Assembly (NCBI RefSeq): GCF_007744515.1 | Contig: NZ_CP036268.1 | Span: 1,250,529-1,314,528, forward strand | Reading direction: 5' to 3' | DNA: 64,000 bases | Source: Stratiformator vulcanicus | GTDB taxonomy: Bacteria > Planctomycetota > Planctomycetia > Planctomycetales > Planctomycetaceae | In this document: one piece after another, positions 46,818 through 55,337 of the stretch | How positions within the stretch are numbered: the stretch's first letter is position 1 | Layout of the letters: each line of letters starts with the position of its first letter | Position numbers and translations under genes: made by a program | Notes under the pieces: generated by a model | What the model saw: the letters and a program-made list of their open reading frames with translations, nothing else | The model's database searches: none | Told to the model about the DNA's origin: nothing

Positions 46818-48938
46818 TCATTCCACCCCATCATCGGTCAACAAATCAACTCTCTTTTCATCGTTCACCAGCTGTTCGATATCACGGGAAATGATATCAA
46901 GGCCGATTTCCTCCTCTGAGGGAAGCGAGGTGATATTGAGCTCTGACAGGAATTGTAGAAAGTCAAGGTCATCTCCGATCGCGTTTAAATCTGCGTCATT
47001 AATAAAGTATGGCAGAACTTTGACCTTTTTCTGACGTGCGAGCGAGACAGCAATTTTCGTCTCAAGATGAACATAGTCTTTATCGCTCACAATTCGATCG
47101 GGCTTCTCCATACTTTGCTTGCCTCGCCAATCATGAGAGAGCAGCATTACGACCACATTAGATGTTGCAATCGATTGTTCGATCTTCTCTCGGATATCTT
47201 CACCGGTGGATATTTCCGCAGAATCAAGAAAGGCTCCTTCGGACGGGAATTTGTCTCTAAGATGACGGTAAAGCCGTTCAGCAAACCTTTTCGCATCAGT
47301 TCTTCTGTAGGAAATAAACGCTTGATACTTTCTCGGTTGCCAAAGAGCGGCAGCAGATGCATGCACGCTCCATTTATTTAATGTGTCTTCGTCAACGTAG
47401 CACGCGGAGACTTCGAGTTCGCTATCGATATATGGGAGCTCTTCAGGGCTTATTCGACCACCGGAGAATGTTCTCTTGAAAGTATCTGATGCGAAATGCT
47501 CTAGCGGAAAGCTTCTAGAAAGGACTCTGAAATCAGCAACTGTGAAAGCCATCATCTCACCGTTGAGGCCGCGGTAAGATGAGTGAAAGGAATTCATGTA
47601 GTAGAAAAAGTCATTCTGCGAAAAAACCGTCTCATTATTGCTCACCCTCTCAAGAATCTCTTCGTATGACTCTTGATTCGGCACCCCAACTATTCGGCAG
47701 TCGGCCCAAACTCCAGGGCCTTTGTCCTTTCTTGACGGTCCTCCATCCCCGTGGTACAGCAGGACACGTGGCTCATCATCAGAGAAACCATGCTCCCACC
47801 ACGATCTACCTATCCCGCTCGCAACCGGGAAGATGAGTTCTTTCCCATTCTGCTGTGCGTGGTAGAGCCGAGATGCCGACGTTGAATGTAGCTCGAACAA
47901 CAAGCCGGAAATGTCCTCGATAGGAATAGCATCTCGCCTCACCGTAGTGTCGGGCCCCGTGTTCAATTCTAGCCAAACCCGATTGAATACCCTTGCCGTA
48001 CTCGAAGATGTGCGAATGCGATCAAACGTATCGCTCCTTGGTACATATGGCGTTAAGAATAGCTTGAGATCAAAGCCTTCGAAGATATCGTAATCGCTAT
48101 TAGTTAATTCGTGTTCGATGATGGAAGCATTCGGAAAATACTTCCGGCAAATCACCCACCGTGCCTTGAGTGGTTCGACTTTGGCAGGCGACTGCCAATC
48201 TGCGGGGCGAATTTCAAAGTCTAGAGCGGTTAAGGCATCCGTCCCAAGACAATCCAATGGAATTTCGGAAGATCGCAAGCTGAAGTCCGGCAACCCACGC
48301 ATTTTAAAGTAATGCTTTGCTATCCACCTCGTGATTGACTCCATATCGTGAGGGTCGCCACGATAAGATTCTATTAATGTTTTTCGCAAACGATAAATGA
48401 CATCTCCCCGAACATAAACGTCCGGGCGGGTACCAACGACCGAGAATCCATGGGAGACGTAAAATTCAATCTCGCTGTTCTCAGTCGAGGGAATCTCGAC
48501 AATTAATTCCCGAAATCCACGCAGAATTGCAAACGCCTCGCATTTCTCCAGAAGTTGGGTCATCCCTGCAACTTTCGCCGAGGAATACGGCAGCGTCGAT
48601 TGCGCTACACCTTTCCCCGCAGCCGACTTGTTACCTTTCTCTTGCTCAAGCTCCTTAACGATCAGATTTTTTACGACAACCGCGTCTGTCTCGGAGAGTG
48701 ATGGCTGCGTCAAGATCACGCAGCCAATAATCTCTTCGGACGTGTGATCGCCGACCCATACCGGTCGAAACAGCCCGTATGCAATCCGACCCTTGCCTTT
48801 TGCGATATCATTGAGAGCGCGGTCAAGCCATACCGAGTGGCGTGGAAAGCAACTCGCAAGGTAGCTCGCCTCAGCCTGCAGATCTCTAATGACTGGGACC
48901 TGATTAGGCCGAAGGCGCCGGACACGAAAACCACTCAC
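46818..48938 (-). CDS. GNAT acetyltransferase-TIR domain fusion protein
   Basis: A 706-residue protein starting at GTG 48938 (AAGG just upstream). Residues 1-190 look like a GNAT domain: HSVWLDRALNDIAKG, EEIIGCVILTQPSL, VVKNLIVKEL, GFRELIVEIP and EIEFYVSHGFSVVGTRPDVY, the last being the typical GNAT end strand. Residues 190-535 are an unrecognised middle region (GLLFELHSTSASRLYHAQQN, GIGRSWWEHGF). Residues 538-690 are a TIR domain: YQAFISYRRTDAKRFAERLY, GAFLDSAEISTGEDIREKIE, SNVVVMLLSHDW, and DYVHLETKIAVSLA with Glu626 at the NADase catalytic position. No signal peptide is present. It follows a 113-residue gene by 14 bp. The architecture and more AT-rich, rare-codon style suggest an acquired immunity-type effector. 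Confidence 0.85.
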   Translation of the reverse strand: MSGFRVRRLRPNQVPVIRDLQAEASYLASCFPRHSVWLDRALNDIAKGKGRIAYGLFRPVWVGDHTSEEIIGCVILTQPSLSETDAVVVKNLIVKELEQEKGNKSAAGKGVAQSTLPYSSAKVAGMTQLLEKCEAFAILRGFRELIVEIPSTENSEIEFYVSHGFSVVGTRPDVYVRGDVIYRLRKTLIESYRGDPHDMESITRWIAKHYFKMRGLPDFSLRSSEIPLDCLGTDALTALDFEIRPADWQSPAKVEPLKARWVICRKYFPNASIIEHELTNSDYDIFEGFDLKLFLTPYVPRSDTFDRIRTSSSTARVFNRVWLELNTGPDTTVRRDAIPIEDISGLLFELHSTSASRLYHAQQNGKELIFPVASGIGRSWWEHGFSDDEPRVLLYHGDGGPSRKDKGPGVWADCRIVGVPNQESYEEILERVSNNETVFSQNDFFYYMNSFHSSYRGLNGEMMAFTVADFRVLSRSFPLEHFASDTFKRTFSGGRISPEELPYIDSELEVSACYVDEDTLNKWSVHASAAALWQPRKYQAFISYRRTDAKRFAERLYRHLRDKFPSEGAFLDSAEISTGEDIREKIEQSIATSNVVVMLLSHDWRGKQSMEKPDRIVSDKDYVHLETKIAVSLARQKKVKVLPYFINDADLNAIGDDLDFLQFLSELNITSLPSEEEIGLDIISRDIEQLVNDEKRVDLLTDDGVE

Positions 48939-48952
48939 GATGCCTTAGCCTA

Positions 48953-49294
48953 TTATTGTACTTCGCCCCTAGAGTTACCCGAGTCGCTGGGGCAGGTTAG
49001 ATCAGGCAGCACCTCGCCAGTGTCGCCAAGTGACACCTTACAGCTCACGCGATTGTCGATAATTTTTACTCTTTTCTGTATTTTCGCCGCGGGATTATCG
49101 TACCCCCGGTGCGAAGAAATGAAATACAAGACGGCCTCCGGACTCTCGACGTTAGCAGGACCCCTCCGGGTCAGCAGGTCGCGTCGAAAGTCGCATATAG
49201 CTGCTTCCGCAGCCGTGGAAATGTCATCTATAGATGCGTAAAACCCTTGCTTGTTTACAAAATAAAGCGAGTATCGCGCGCGAGGTGAACTCAT
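48953..49294 (-). CDS. Small protein preceding GNAT-TIR gene, unknown
   Basis: A 113-residue protein; ATG 49294 has AAGGA eight bases upstream. Visible features are an N-terminal beta segment (RYSLYFVNKQGFYASIDD), a helix (ISTAAEAAICDFRRDLLTR) and beta strands (SPEAVLYFISSHRGY, KRVKIIDNRVSCKVSLG). No family is recognised. It is the first gene of a two-gene unit with the GNAT-TIR fusion. A sensor, inhibitor or adaptor role is plausible from context only. Confidence 0.68.
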   Translation of the reverse strand: MSSPRARYSLYFVNKQGFYASIDDISTAAEAAICDFRRDLLTRRGPANVESPEAVLYFISSHRGYDNPAAKIQKRVKIIDNRVSCKVSLGDTGEVLPDLTCPSDSGNSRGEVQ

Positions 49295-49698
49295 TCTTCG
49301 AATCCTTGCCTGTTCTCATTGACTGAAAGTTAAGCTGTTAAACTAACTGGGTAGTTACTAGAGGACCAGATTTCATTCGAGGCTCGACATTCCCGACATA
49401 GTCGACTGCCCAGCGGCTTTGTCAAGCCGACTGGTGCGAAAACGTCAGGATGAAGAGGGGAGCGTCAATGTAACACGCGCACTGACTGAACTTTGTCATT
49501 GCACAAGTGCCAGTTTACCGGAAGTCTGTTGTAGTGCAACTCTGTCAAGAAGGTGGACGCTTTCTGCGAGGGTGCTTTTCTTTCGCCACTGCAAGAATGT
49601 GCGGAGTTACATGTCGTGACCACTTCCCAGTCCCGACGTCAATTGTTAAACGGCCTTTGGTGCTGGCAGCAAACTCTCGTGCCACGTATCACGCGAGG
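49295..49698. other. Intergenic region upstream of the GNAT-TIR unit
   Basis: This 404 bp region separates the lepA stop and the small-gene start, both genes being on the minus strand. It must contain the promoter of the two-gene unit and the lepA end. Open frames on the plus strand here have no motif. I see no clear terminator or -35/-10 pair. Confidence 0.45.
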
Positions 49699-51504
49699 CT
49701 ACTCTTCCCCCGCGCTCAGTACACTCAAAAACGCCTTTTGCGGGATCTCGACGCGGCCGAATTGTTTCATCCGCTTCTTGCCCTCTTTTTGCTTTTCGAG
49801 GAGCTTTCTCTTCCGCGTGATGTCGCCGCCGTAGCATTTGGCGGTGACGTTTTTGCGGAGGGCGGAGATGGTTTCGCGGGCGATGACTTTGCCGCCGATG
49901 GCGGCTTGAATGGGGATTTGAAACTGGTGCTTGGAGATTTCCTCTTTTAATTTCTTACACAGACCGCGGCCGCGGCGGTCGGCGGTGGTGCGGTGCACGA
50001 TCGTGGCGAGGGCGTCGACTCGTTCGGCGTTGACGAGGATGTCCATTTTGACCAACTCGGCAGGTTCCATCCGCTGGACTTCGTAGTCCATCGTGCCGTA
50101 GCCCTGCGTGATGCTTTTGAGTTTGTCGTACATGTCGTAGACGATCTCGGCCAGCGGGAGGTCGTACTCCAGCCGGGCGCGGTCGCCGCCGATAAATTCG
50201 GTTGTGCGGTACTCGCCGCGCCGCTCGGCGCATAATTGCATGATCGAACCGATATGCTCCTTCGGTACGATGAAGTTCACGCGGGCAATCGGTTCGCGAA
50301 ACTCGTCGATCGAGCCCGCGTCGGGGACGTCTTGTGGATTGTCAATTTTTACCACGTCGCCGTTACGCATCTTAATTTCATAGGAGACGTTAGGCGCTGT
50401 CTGGATCAGGTCGACATCCTGCTCTTTCTCCAATCGCTGCTGGACGATCTCCATGTGGAGCATTCCGAGGAAGCCGCAGCGGAAGCCGAAGCCGAGGGCG
50501 TCGGAGGTTTCCGGCGCAAACGAAAAGCTGCTGTCATTAAGTGACAGGCGGCCGAGCTCGTCGCGGAGCTTTTCGAAGTCTTTCGAGTCGATCGGGTACA
50601 TCCCGCAGAACACCATTTGCTTGGGCTTCTGGTAGCCCGGCAGCGGCGTGATGAGCTCGGCCTCTTTGGGATGGGTGATCGTGTCGCCGATGTCGATATG
50701 GTCGAGCTGTTTCTGGCCGGTGATGATATATCCGACCTGACCGGCTGACAGCGTTTTGCACGGCTCTCCCTTGGGCCGGAACTGACCCACTTCAATTACT
50801 TCATCGCTGAATGCTTTCCGCATGAAGCGGACGGGGTCGCCTTTCTTAAGAGTGCCCTCGACGACCCGCACGTAGACAATGACGCCGCGGAACGGGTCGT
50901 ACTTGGCATCGAAAATTAAGGCGGTCAGCGGGTTGTCAACTTTTCCCGACGGGGGTGGGACCTTCTCGACGATCGCTTGGAACACGTCTTCGATATTCGT
51001 GCCCTTCTTGGCGCTGACCTTTAGCGCCTCGTAGGGATCGAGACCGAGGATCGTCTCGACTTCCTCAAGGACGTCGTCGATCCGCGTGACCGGGAGGTCG
51101 ATCTTGTTGACCACGGTGATGATTTCGAGGTCGACCTCGATCGCGGCGTAGGCGTTGGCGACCGTTTGAGCCTGCACGCCCTGAAAGGCGTCGACCAGCA
51201 GCAGCGCCCCTTCGCATGCGGCGAGGCTGCGGTTGACCTCGTAGTGGAAGTCGACGTGGCCGGGCGTGTCGATCAGATTGAGCTCGTACATCTGACCGTC
51301 GGTGTGCTTGTAGTTGAGCGCAACCGTCCGGGCTTTGACAGTGATACCTCGTTCCCGCTCGACATCGAGGTCGTCGAGAATCTGGTTGTGGAACTCGCGC
51401 TCGGTGATCGCCCCGGTTTTCAGGAGGAGCTGATCGGCGAGCGTACTCTTCCCATGATCGATGTGCGCGATTATGGAAAAGTTGCGGATGTACTGCGGAT
51501 CCAT
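49699..51504 (-). CDS. lepA: Elongation factor 4 (LepA)
   Basis: A 601-residue ribosome-associated GTPase that acts in translation, probably at initiation or in back-translocation under stress. Motifs: AHIDHGKST (G1), switch region ERERGITVKA, DTPGHVDFHYEV (G3), VVNKIDLP (G4), then domain II, domains III/V (GFLGMLHMEIVQQRLEKE) and the LepA-specific C-terminal domain (GGDITRKRKLLEKQKEGKKR). Length is typical. ATG at 51504 (MDPQYIRNFS) matches the usual LepA start; an in-frame GTG at 51519 with adjacent GAAGA is an alternative. It stands alone, with terminator and repeat hairpins upstream. Confidence 0.98.
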   Translation of the reverse strand: MDPQYIRNFSIIAHIDHGKSTLADQLLLKTGAITEREFHNQILDDLDVERERGITVKARTVALNYKHTDGQMYELNLIDTPGHVDFHYEVNRSLAACEGALLLVDAFQGVQAQTVANAYAAIEVDLEIITVVNKIDLPVTRIDDVLEEVETILGLDPYEALKVSAKKGTNIEDVFQAIVEKVPPPSGKVDNPLTALIFDAKYDPFRGVIVYVRVVEGTLKKGDPVRFMRKAFSDEVIEVGQFRPKGEPCKTLSAGQVGYIITGQKQLDHIDIGDTITHPKEAELITPLPGYQKPKQMVFCGMYPIDSKDFEKLRDELGRLSLNDSSFSFAPETSDALGFGFRCGFLGMLHMEIVQQRLEKEQDVDLIQTAPNVSYEIKMRNGDVVKIDNPQDVPDAGSIDEFREPIARVNFIVPKEHIGSIMQLCAERRGEYRTTEFIGGDRARLEYDLPLAEIVYDMYDKLKSITQGYGTMDYEVQRMEPAELVKMDILVNAERVDALATIVHRTTADRRGRGLCKKLKEEISKHQFQIPIQAAIGGKVIARETISALRKNVTAKCYGGDITRKRKLLEKQKEGKKRMKQFGRVEIPQKAFLSVLSAGEE

Positions 51505-51616
51505 CGAGGTTCGGATCACTCTTCAGGCGGGTTGAAAACAGAGGTGACGGACTCGGTCACGCGGATGGACAGCATCTTATCGAGAGCACCGCCCGCTTTC
51601 ATTCCCCCACGGGCGG

Positions 51617-51660
51617 GCGGACATGGTCCGCTCTTGTGCCTGCGGGCGGGCATGGCCCGC
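51617..51660. repeat. Two REP-like hairpins with compensatory change upstream of lepA
   Basis: GCGGAC-ATG-GTCCGC (51617-51631) and GCGGGC-ATG-GCCCGC (51646-51660) are two six-base-pair stems with the same ATG loop, 29 bp apart, each followed by YCTTGTGCC/TTTTGTGCC. The A-T pair in the first is a G-C pair in the second, so base pairing is kept. Confidence 0.75.
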
Positions 51661-51738
51661 TTTTGTGCCTGCGGCAGCGAATGTGGTTGGCGATCAATGA
51701 ATAGAGGGGTCGGGTTGGATTTTCGGGATGGCGCGTGA

Positions 51739-51767
51739 GAAAACCGCCGTGGGGGTCGGCGGTTTTC
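51739..51767 (-). terminator. Strong bidirectional-type terminator
   Basis: A perfect ten-base-pair stem GAAAACCGCC/GGCGGTTTTC with a nine-base loop. It begins about 30 bp after the stop of the acidic-repeat protein gene and so should end that transcript. The A/T-rich ends of the stem supply the T-run on either strand. Confidence 0.8.
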
Positions 51768-51796
51768 GATCGGTCAAGTTGTGTAACGCTGTTTGA

Positions 51797-52189
51797 TCAG
51801 CGAATTCTCAACGAGAAGTAGGGGACGTTGATGTTGAGGCGGCTGCCGCCGTATCCGCCATAGCGTCCGTAGTAGCCACCCCGATAGCCGTGGTAGCCGC
51901 CGTAGTACGGGCTGGGTGCGTAATAGCGAGGTTGGCCGTAGTAGTACTGTCGCGGCACGACGCGCGGTGCGTACGGCTGGTAGAAGCTGCGTCCGCGGAA
52001 GCCGCGGATGCCATCGTCGTCATCGTAATCGAAGTTGCGCCGAAAGCCGTCATCGTCGTCGTAATCAAAATTGCGACGGAAGCCATCGTCGTCATCATAG
52101 TCGAAACGTTGCGCCGAAGCCGTGTTCGACGACGCGGTCATCGCGAACGCGGTGCAGAGCGTTGCGACGGCGATACCTGCGGACCTCAT
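51797..52189 (-). CDS. Short secreted protein with acidic DYDDDDG repeats and Tyr/Gly tail
   Basis: A 130-residue exported protein. ATG at 52189 is preferred over 52201 because GGAGA lies about six bases before it. The signal peptide is MRSAGIAVATLCTAFAMTASS and on to ASA. The mature part has three near-identical 11-residue repeats RNFDYDDDDGF, then a Tyr/Gly/Arg/Pro-rich stretch (YYYGQPRYYAPSPYYGGYHG) and a C-terminal NINVPYFSLRIR. The acidic repeats could bind divalent cations such as calcium; the Tyr/Gly tail resembles cell-surface adhesive or structural proteins. No family assignment is possible. It is terminated by the hairpin at 51739-51767. Confidence 0.78.
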   Translation of the reverse strand: MRSAGIAVATLCTAFAMTASSNTASAQRFDYDDDDGFRRNFDYDDDDGFRRNFDYDDDDGIRGFRGRSFYQPYAPRVVPRQYYYGQPRYYAPSPYYGGYHGYRGGYYGRYGGYGGSRLNINVPYFSLRIR

Positions 52190-52536
52190 ATCGTTCTCCA
52201 TTCATCCTGGATGAAATCTTGTCCCCCGGTTCATTGTTGCGACCGGCGGGCCGATTGTCACACCGAAGCGGGGCTGACGCCGACGAATTGATCGTAAGTG
52301 TCTACTGGTAAGCGGCTTGCAAAAATCTTCGATTTTCGGGGAGGGTTTAGCTTCATTTTGGACTGTCCGGTATCGGTTCGCACTGATTGATCAACGTGCA
52401 GGAGCATGAAGTTAGCCCCTCATAGATACCGGACTTGGTTGCGTGGTGTGGCGTTTTGGGTTGGACTATCAACAATGCATCGTCAACAACGCCGATCTCC
52501 ATTTCTGCCCATCTTCCGCAAGTTTCGAGACCACAG
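52190..52536. promoter_or_regulatory. Divergent intergenic region with 10-bp inverted repeat
   Basis: The region separates two divergent secreted-protein genes. It contains GTCCGGTATC at 52365-52374 and its exact reverse complement GATACCGGAC at 52425-52434, 50 bp apart. This may be a looping operator or a long-range RNA stem. No gene is supported here. Confidence 0.4.
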
Positions 52537-54108
52537 ATGAGACACACACTTCATTATGCCGCCTGTCTTTTCGTACTCACGAGTTGCGTAATCGCGAATT
52601 CGGCTGCCGCGCAGGGATTCGATGACCTTCTTGAGCGGGTACCAAGGGCCGCCAACGCGATTCTGGCACTCGACGTCGAACGATTGCTCGAGACGCCGAT
52701 GGCCAAGAACGATGGCTGGTCGTCAAAGCTGGAAGCCAAATACTCCGACCGGGCGACCTATCTGCCGCCGGAAGCGCGAAAGATCGTTGTTGCGTCAAGA
52801 CTGGCGCCGACGAAAGACTTTCAGGAGGAATGGGAACTCGCCGTCATGTCTCTCAGCGAGACGATCCCGGCGCGGTTCATGGCAAAGCTGGAGGGCGGAT
52901 ACGTCGATGAGATCGCCGGTGCCGAAGCCGTTTGGACGCCCTCCGGAGCGTACCTGGTGCCCTTGTCGGGCAATCGCCTCGCAGTCGCTTCGCCGGACAA
53001 TCGACAGTCCGTGGGACGTTGGATCGAGGGGGCCTTTGCTGGCAACGGATCGGTCACGTCGTTTCTTGAAGCGGCTGTCGATGGTGCTGATCCCGATGCC
53101 CAAATCGTTTTGGCGATGGACCTGAAGCACCTGCCGCAGCCGGGCAAAGTTCGCGAGCGGGTCGAAAAGTCGGCGGTCTTCGCCGGGAAAGACATCGCGG
53201 CTGATACTGCCGTCGAGATTCTCACCTCGATCGAAGGCATCGTGCTGCAAATTTCGATCGACGACAAAGCCGAAGGCGTGATGCGGATTCAATTCGGCAA
53301 GAACGTCGAACCACTTCGGCCGATCGCGCGTGATCTTCTGCTCGACACCTTCAACGAACTCGGTATTTCCTGGCCGGGGCTGACGCGGTGGGACGTCACG
53401 ACCGAGTCGTTCGCGATCGTCGCCTCTGGTCCGCTCGATAAAGATGAGCTGCGTCGAATTATGAGTTTGCTGGAAGTTCCGACGACAAAATTCAGCGAAC
53501 TGGAAGGGCAAGAGCCGGGAAGCGATGACAAAGATGTGGTCGCAAAAACCACACTCAATTACTTCCGCTCCCTCGAAACCCTCGTGGAAGATACCGAGCG
53601 GAACGTCGAAGCCTCGCGGCGAAAGCGGTCCAACAATGAAGCCGTCTGGTACGAACGGTACGCTCGGAAGATCGACCGCTTGCCGATCCTGAACGTCGAC
53701 GAACAGATGCTCGCGTTCGGCCAGAGCGTCGCCGAGACCTTTCGCAATGTGGCCCTCGGTCAACGGTCGACGCGGATTCAAGGGGGCGTGGCCAAGACGA
53801 ACATCAATGTCAGCGGCGACTCGATGAGCAATCGCGTCGGCTATGGCACAGTCGGTCGCAACTACGGAAATAATGGCTGGGGCTACGGCAATTACGGCAG
53901 CAACTATTACAGCGGCACGTACGACTATCGGTCTGGACCCGACCGGGCCAAAGATGACATCGCCGCCTACGGCCGCGAGGCACGGAAGATCGATACAGCC
54001 AATCAGGCCAAGGTGACGATTTCGGTCTTCAGCACCGCCGCCGAAATGAGCGGGGCGATGACCAAAATTCGTACGATTATGACCAAGCGCTACGGCGTCG
54101 AATTCTAA
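52537..54108 (+). CDS. Secreted protein of unknown function
   Basis: A 523-residue exported protein; ATG 52537 gives the signal peptide MRHTLHYAACLFVLTSCVIA ending NSAAA. The mature protein has alternating alpha/beta segments without a known motif: ANAILALDVERLLETPMAK near 40, AVWTPSGAYLVPLSGNRLAV, DAQIVLAMDLKHLP and ESFAIVASGPLDKDELRRIM, interrupted by a charged helix. A Gly/Tyr/Asn-rich loop (about 445-475, NNGWGYGNYGSNYYSG) lies near the C-terminus. The repeated A-hx-hD pattern resembles a periplasmic substrate-binding or DUF3352-like style, but I cannot assign it. A 518-residue minus-strand frame through it is rejected as shadow. The 266 bp after it hold no gene. Confidence 0.75.
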   Translation: MRHTLHYAACLFVLTSCVIANSAAAQGFDDLLERVPRAANAILALDVERLLETPMAKNDGWSSKLEAKYSDRATYLPPEARKIVVASRLAPTKDFQEEWELAVMSLSETIPARFMAKLEGGYVDEIAGAEAVWTPSGAYLVPLSGNRLAVASPDNRQSVGRWIEGAFAGNGSVTSFLEAAVDGADPDAQIVLAMDLKHLPQPGKVRERVEKSAVFAGKDIAADTAVEILTSIEGIVLQISIDDKAEGVMRIQFGKNVEPLRPIARDLLLDTFNELGISWPGLTRWDVTTESFAIVASGPLDKDELRRIMSLLEVPTTKFSELEGQEPGSDDKDVVAKTTLNYFRSLETLVEDTERNVEASRRKRSNNEAVWYERYARKIDRLPILNVDEQMLAFGQSVAETFRNVALGQRSTRIQGGVAKTNINVSGDSMSNRVGYGTVGRNYGNNGWGYGNYGSNYYSGTYDYRSGPDRAKDDIAAYGREARKIDTANQAKVTISVFSTAAEMSGAMTKIRTIMTKRYGVEF

Positions 54109-54374
54109 CGCGACTGATTGACGCAATGCTGATCGCTCGGTGCCTTCCGCGTGAAAGCGGATGACCGCGAGACGCAGCAGTCGTTCAAGAGTAAAAGCCT
54201 CCGGCCGCTCAACGATCGAGATCACGGCGTTCGCCTGAATTTCGCTGCGAGTCAGCTTTGCGCTTTCGCCGAGCGCGAAAATGGCGCACGCTGGTTGGGT
54301 CACAATCCCCTGTGACGGGGCGTGCCGCGGGCCATCGCGACAGTCACGCAAACGATATCAAACGAGGAACGATC

Positions 54375-55337
54375 ATGAAGTCCCTGCCGTCGCTCGCGGC
54401 GCTGCTGTTGTTCGGCGCCGCATTGCCGCACGCCACCGCCGACGATCCGACCGACCGGGTGCGGTCGAACGTCGCCGCTTATGTCGAAGCCTTCAACGCT
54501 CATGATGCATCCAAAGCCGCCGGCTTCTGGTCGGAAGTCGGGTGCTATCGAGGTCCCGATGGCACGCTCATTGAAGGTCGCGAGGCGATTCGCACCGGGT
54601 ATGCGGGACTGTTCGAATCGTCTCCCGACATCAAGATTGAAGTCGATGTGCTTGCCATTCGGCAGACCTCGCCGAGTGTCATTCTTGAACAGGGAACGGC
54701 AACGCTGCTGGCGGGTGAGGACGTCAAACGTGATCTGGTCTACAAAGCAACGCACATCCGCACGTCGGACGGATGGAAGCTCGATAGCGTGAATGAACTG
54801 GATGCCGCCGCCGGCGGCGAACATCAGACGGCCTTGGAACCGCTCTCGTTTCTGATCGGTAATTGGGTTGATGACGGCGGCGACTTCAAAATTAAGATGA
54901 CCTGCATCTGGTCGAAGAACAGACACTCATTGCTCCGCAAGTTCGAAGTGGTCTCCGCAGGGACCCTCGAACTCGAAGGCACCCAGATCATCGCTTGGGA
55001 CCCACGCCGCGAAGAAATCCGCTCGTGGTTGTTCGATAGTGAAGGCGGCATCGGTAAGGGCACATGGGAGCGATCCGGGGATCGCTGGATCGTGACCAAC
55101 GTGCAAACCCAGGGCGACGGCTCTTTGGCGGCAGCGGTCAATACGATTACGCCGCTCGACGACGACCGTTATCTGTGGCAGTCGACCGAGAGGGAGGTGG
55201 GCGGACGCCTGTTGCCGGACATCGCGCCGGTCACCGTTGTCCGGAAGGGAGCGAGCGAGAACGCCGATCCGCCGGAAGAGGAACATTCGAACTCAAACTC
55301 TCACGACAGCAACGCGGCCGCCCAGGAGGAGAAATAA
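54375..55337 (+). CDS. Secreted SnoaL/DUF4440-like protein
   Basis: A 320-residue exported protein; ATG 54375 has GAGGA seven bases upstream. The signal peptide MKSLPSLAALLLFGAALPHATA is clear. Residues about 30-155 form a SnoaL-like/NTF2-type domain of the YybH kind (VAAYVEAFNAHDASKAAGFW, GREAIRTGYAGLFESSPDI). A second lipocalin-like or DUF1579-like part (about 165-295) follows (SFLIGNWVDDGGDFKI, DPRREEIRSWLFDSEGG, GDRWIV). The tail is Glu/Ser/Asn-rich (EEEHSNSNSHDSN). Its TAA stop shares an A with the ATG of the next gene, so the two are translationally coupled. SnoaL folds bind small molecules, but catalytic activity here is unknown. Confidence 0.85.
   Translation: MKSLPSLAALLLFGAALPHATADDPTDRVRSNVAAYVEAFNAHDASKAAGFWSEVGCYRGPDGTLIEGREAIRTGYAGLFESSPDIKIEVDVLAIRQTSPSVILEQGTATLLAGEDVKRDLVYKATHIRTSDGWKLDSVNELDAAAGGEHQTALEPLSFLIGNWVDDGGDFKIKMTCIWSKNRHSLLRKFEVVSAGTLELEGTQIIAWDPRREEIRSWLFDSEGGIGKGTWERSGDRWIVTNVQTQGDGSLAAAVNTITPLDDDRYLWQSTEREVGGRLLPDIAPVTVVRKGASENADPPEEEHSNSNSHDSNAAAQEEK

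Noticed and set aside
52795-54351. Minus-strand open frame of 518 residues
   Set aside because: It is antisense to a gene with a signal peptide and coherent composition; it has no motif, no ribosome-binding site and shadow-type amino-acid bias.
54109-54374. Possible small minus-strand gene in the gap before the SnoaL-like gene
   Set aside because: A protein-like stretch is visible, but there is no start with ribosome-binding site and no known motif.
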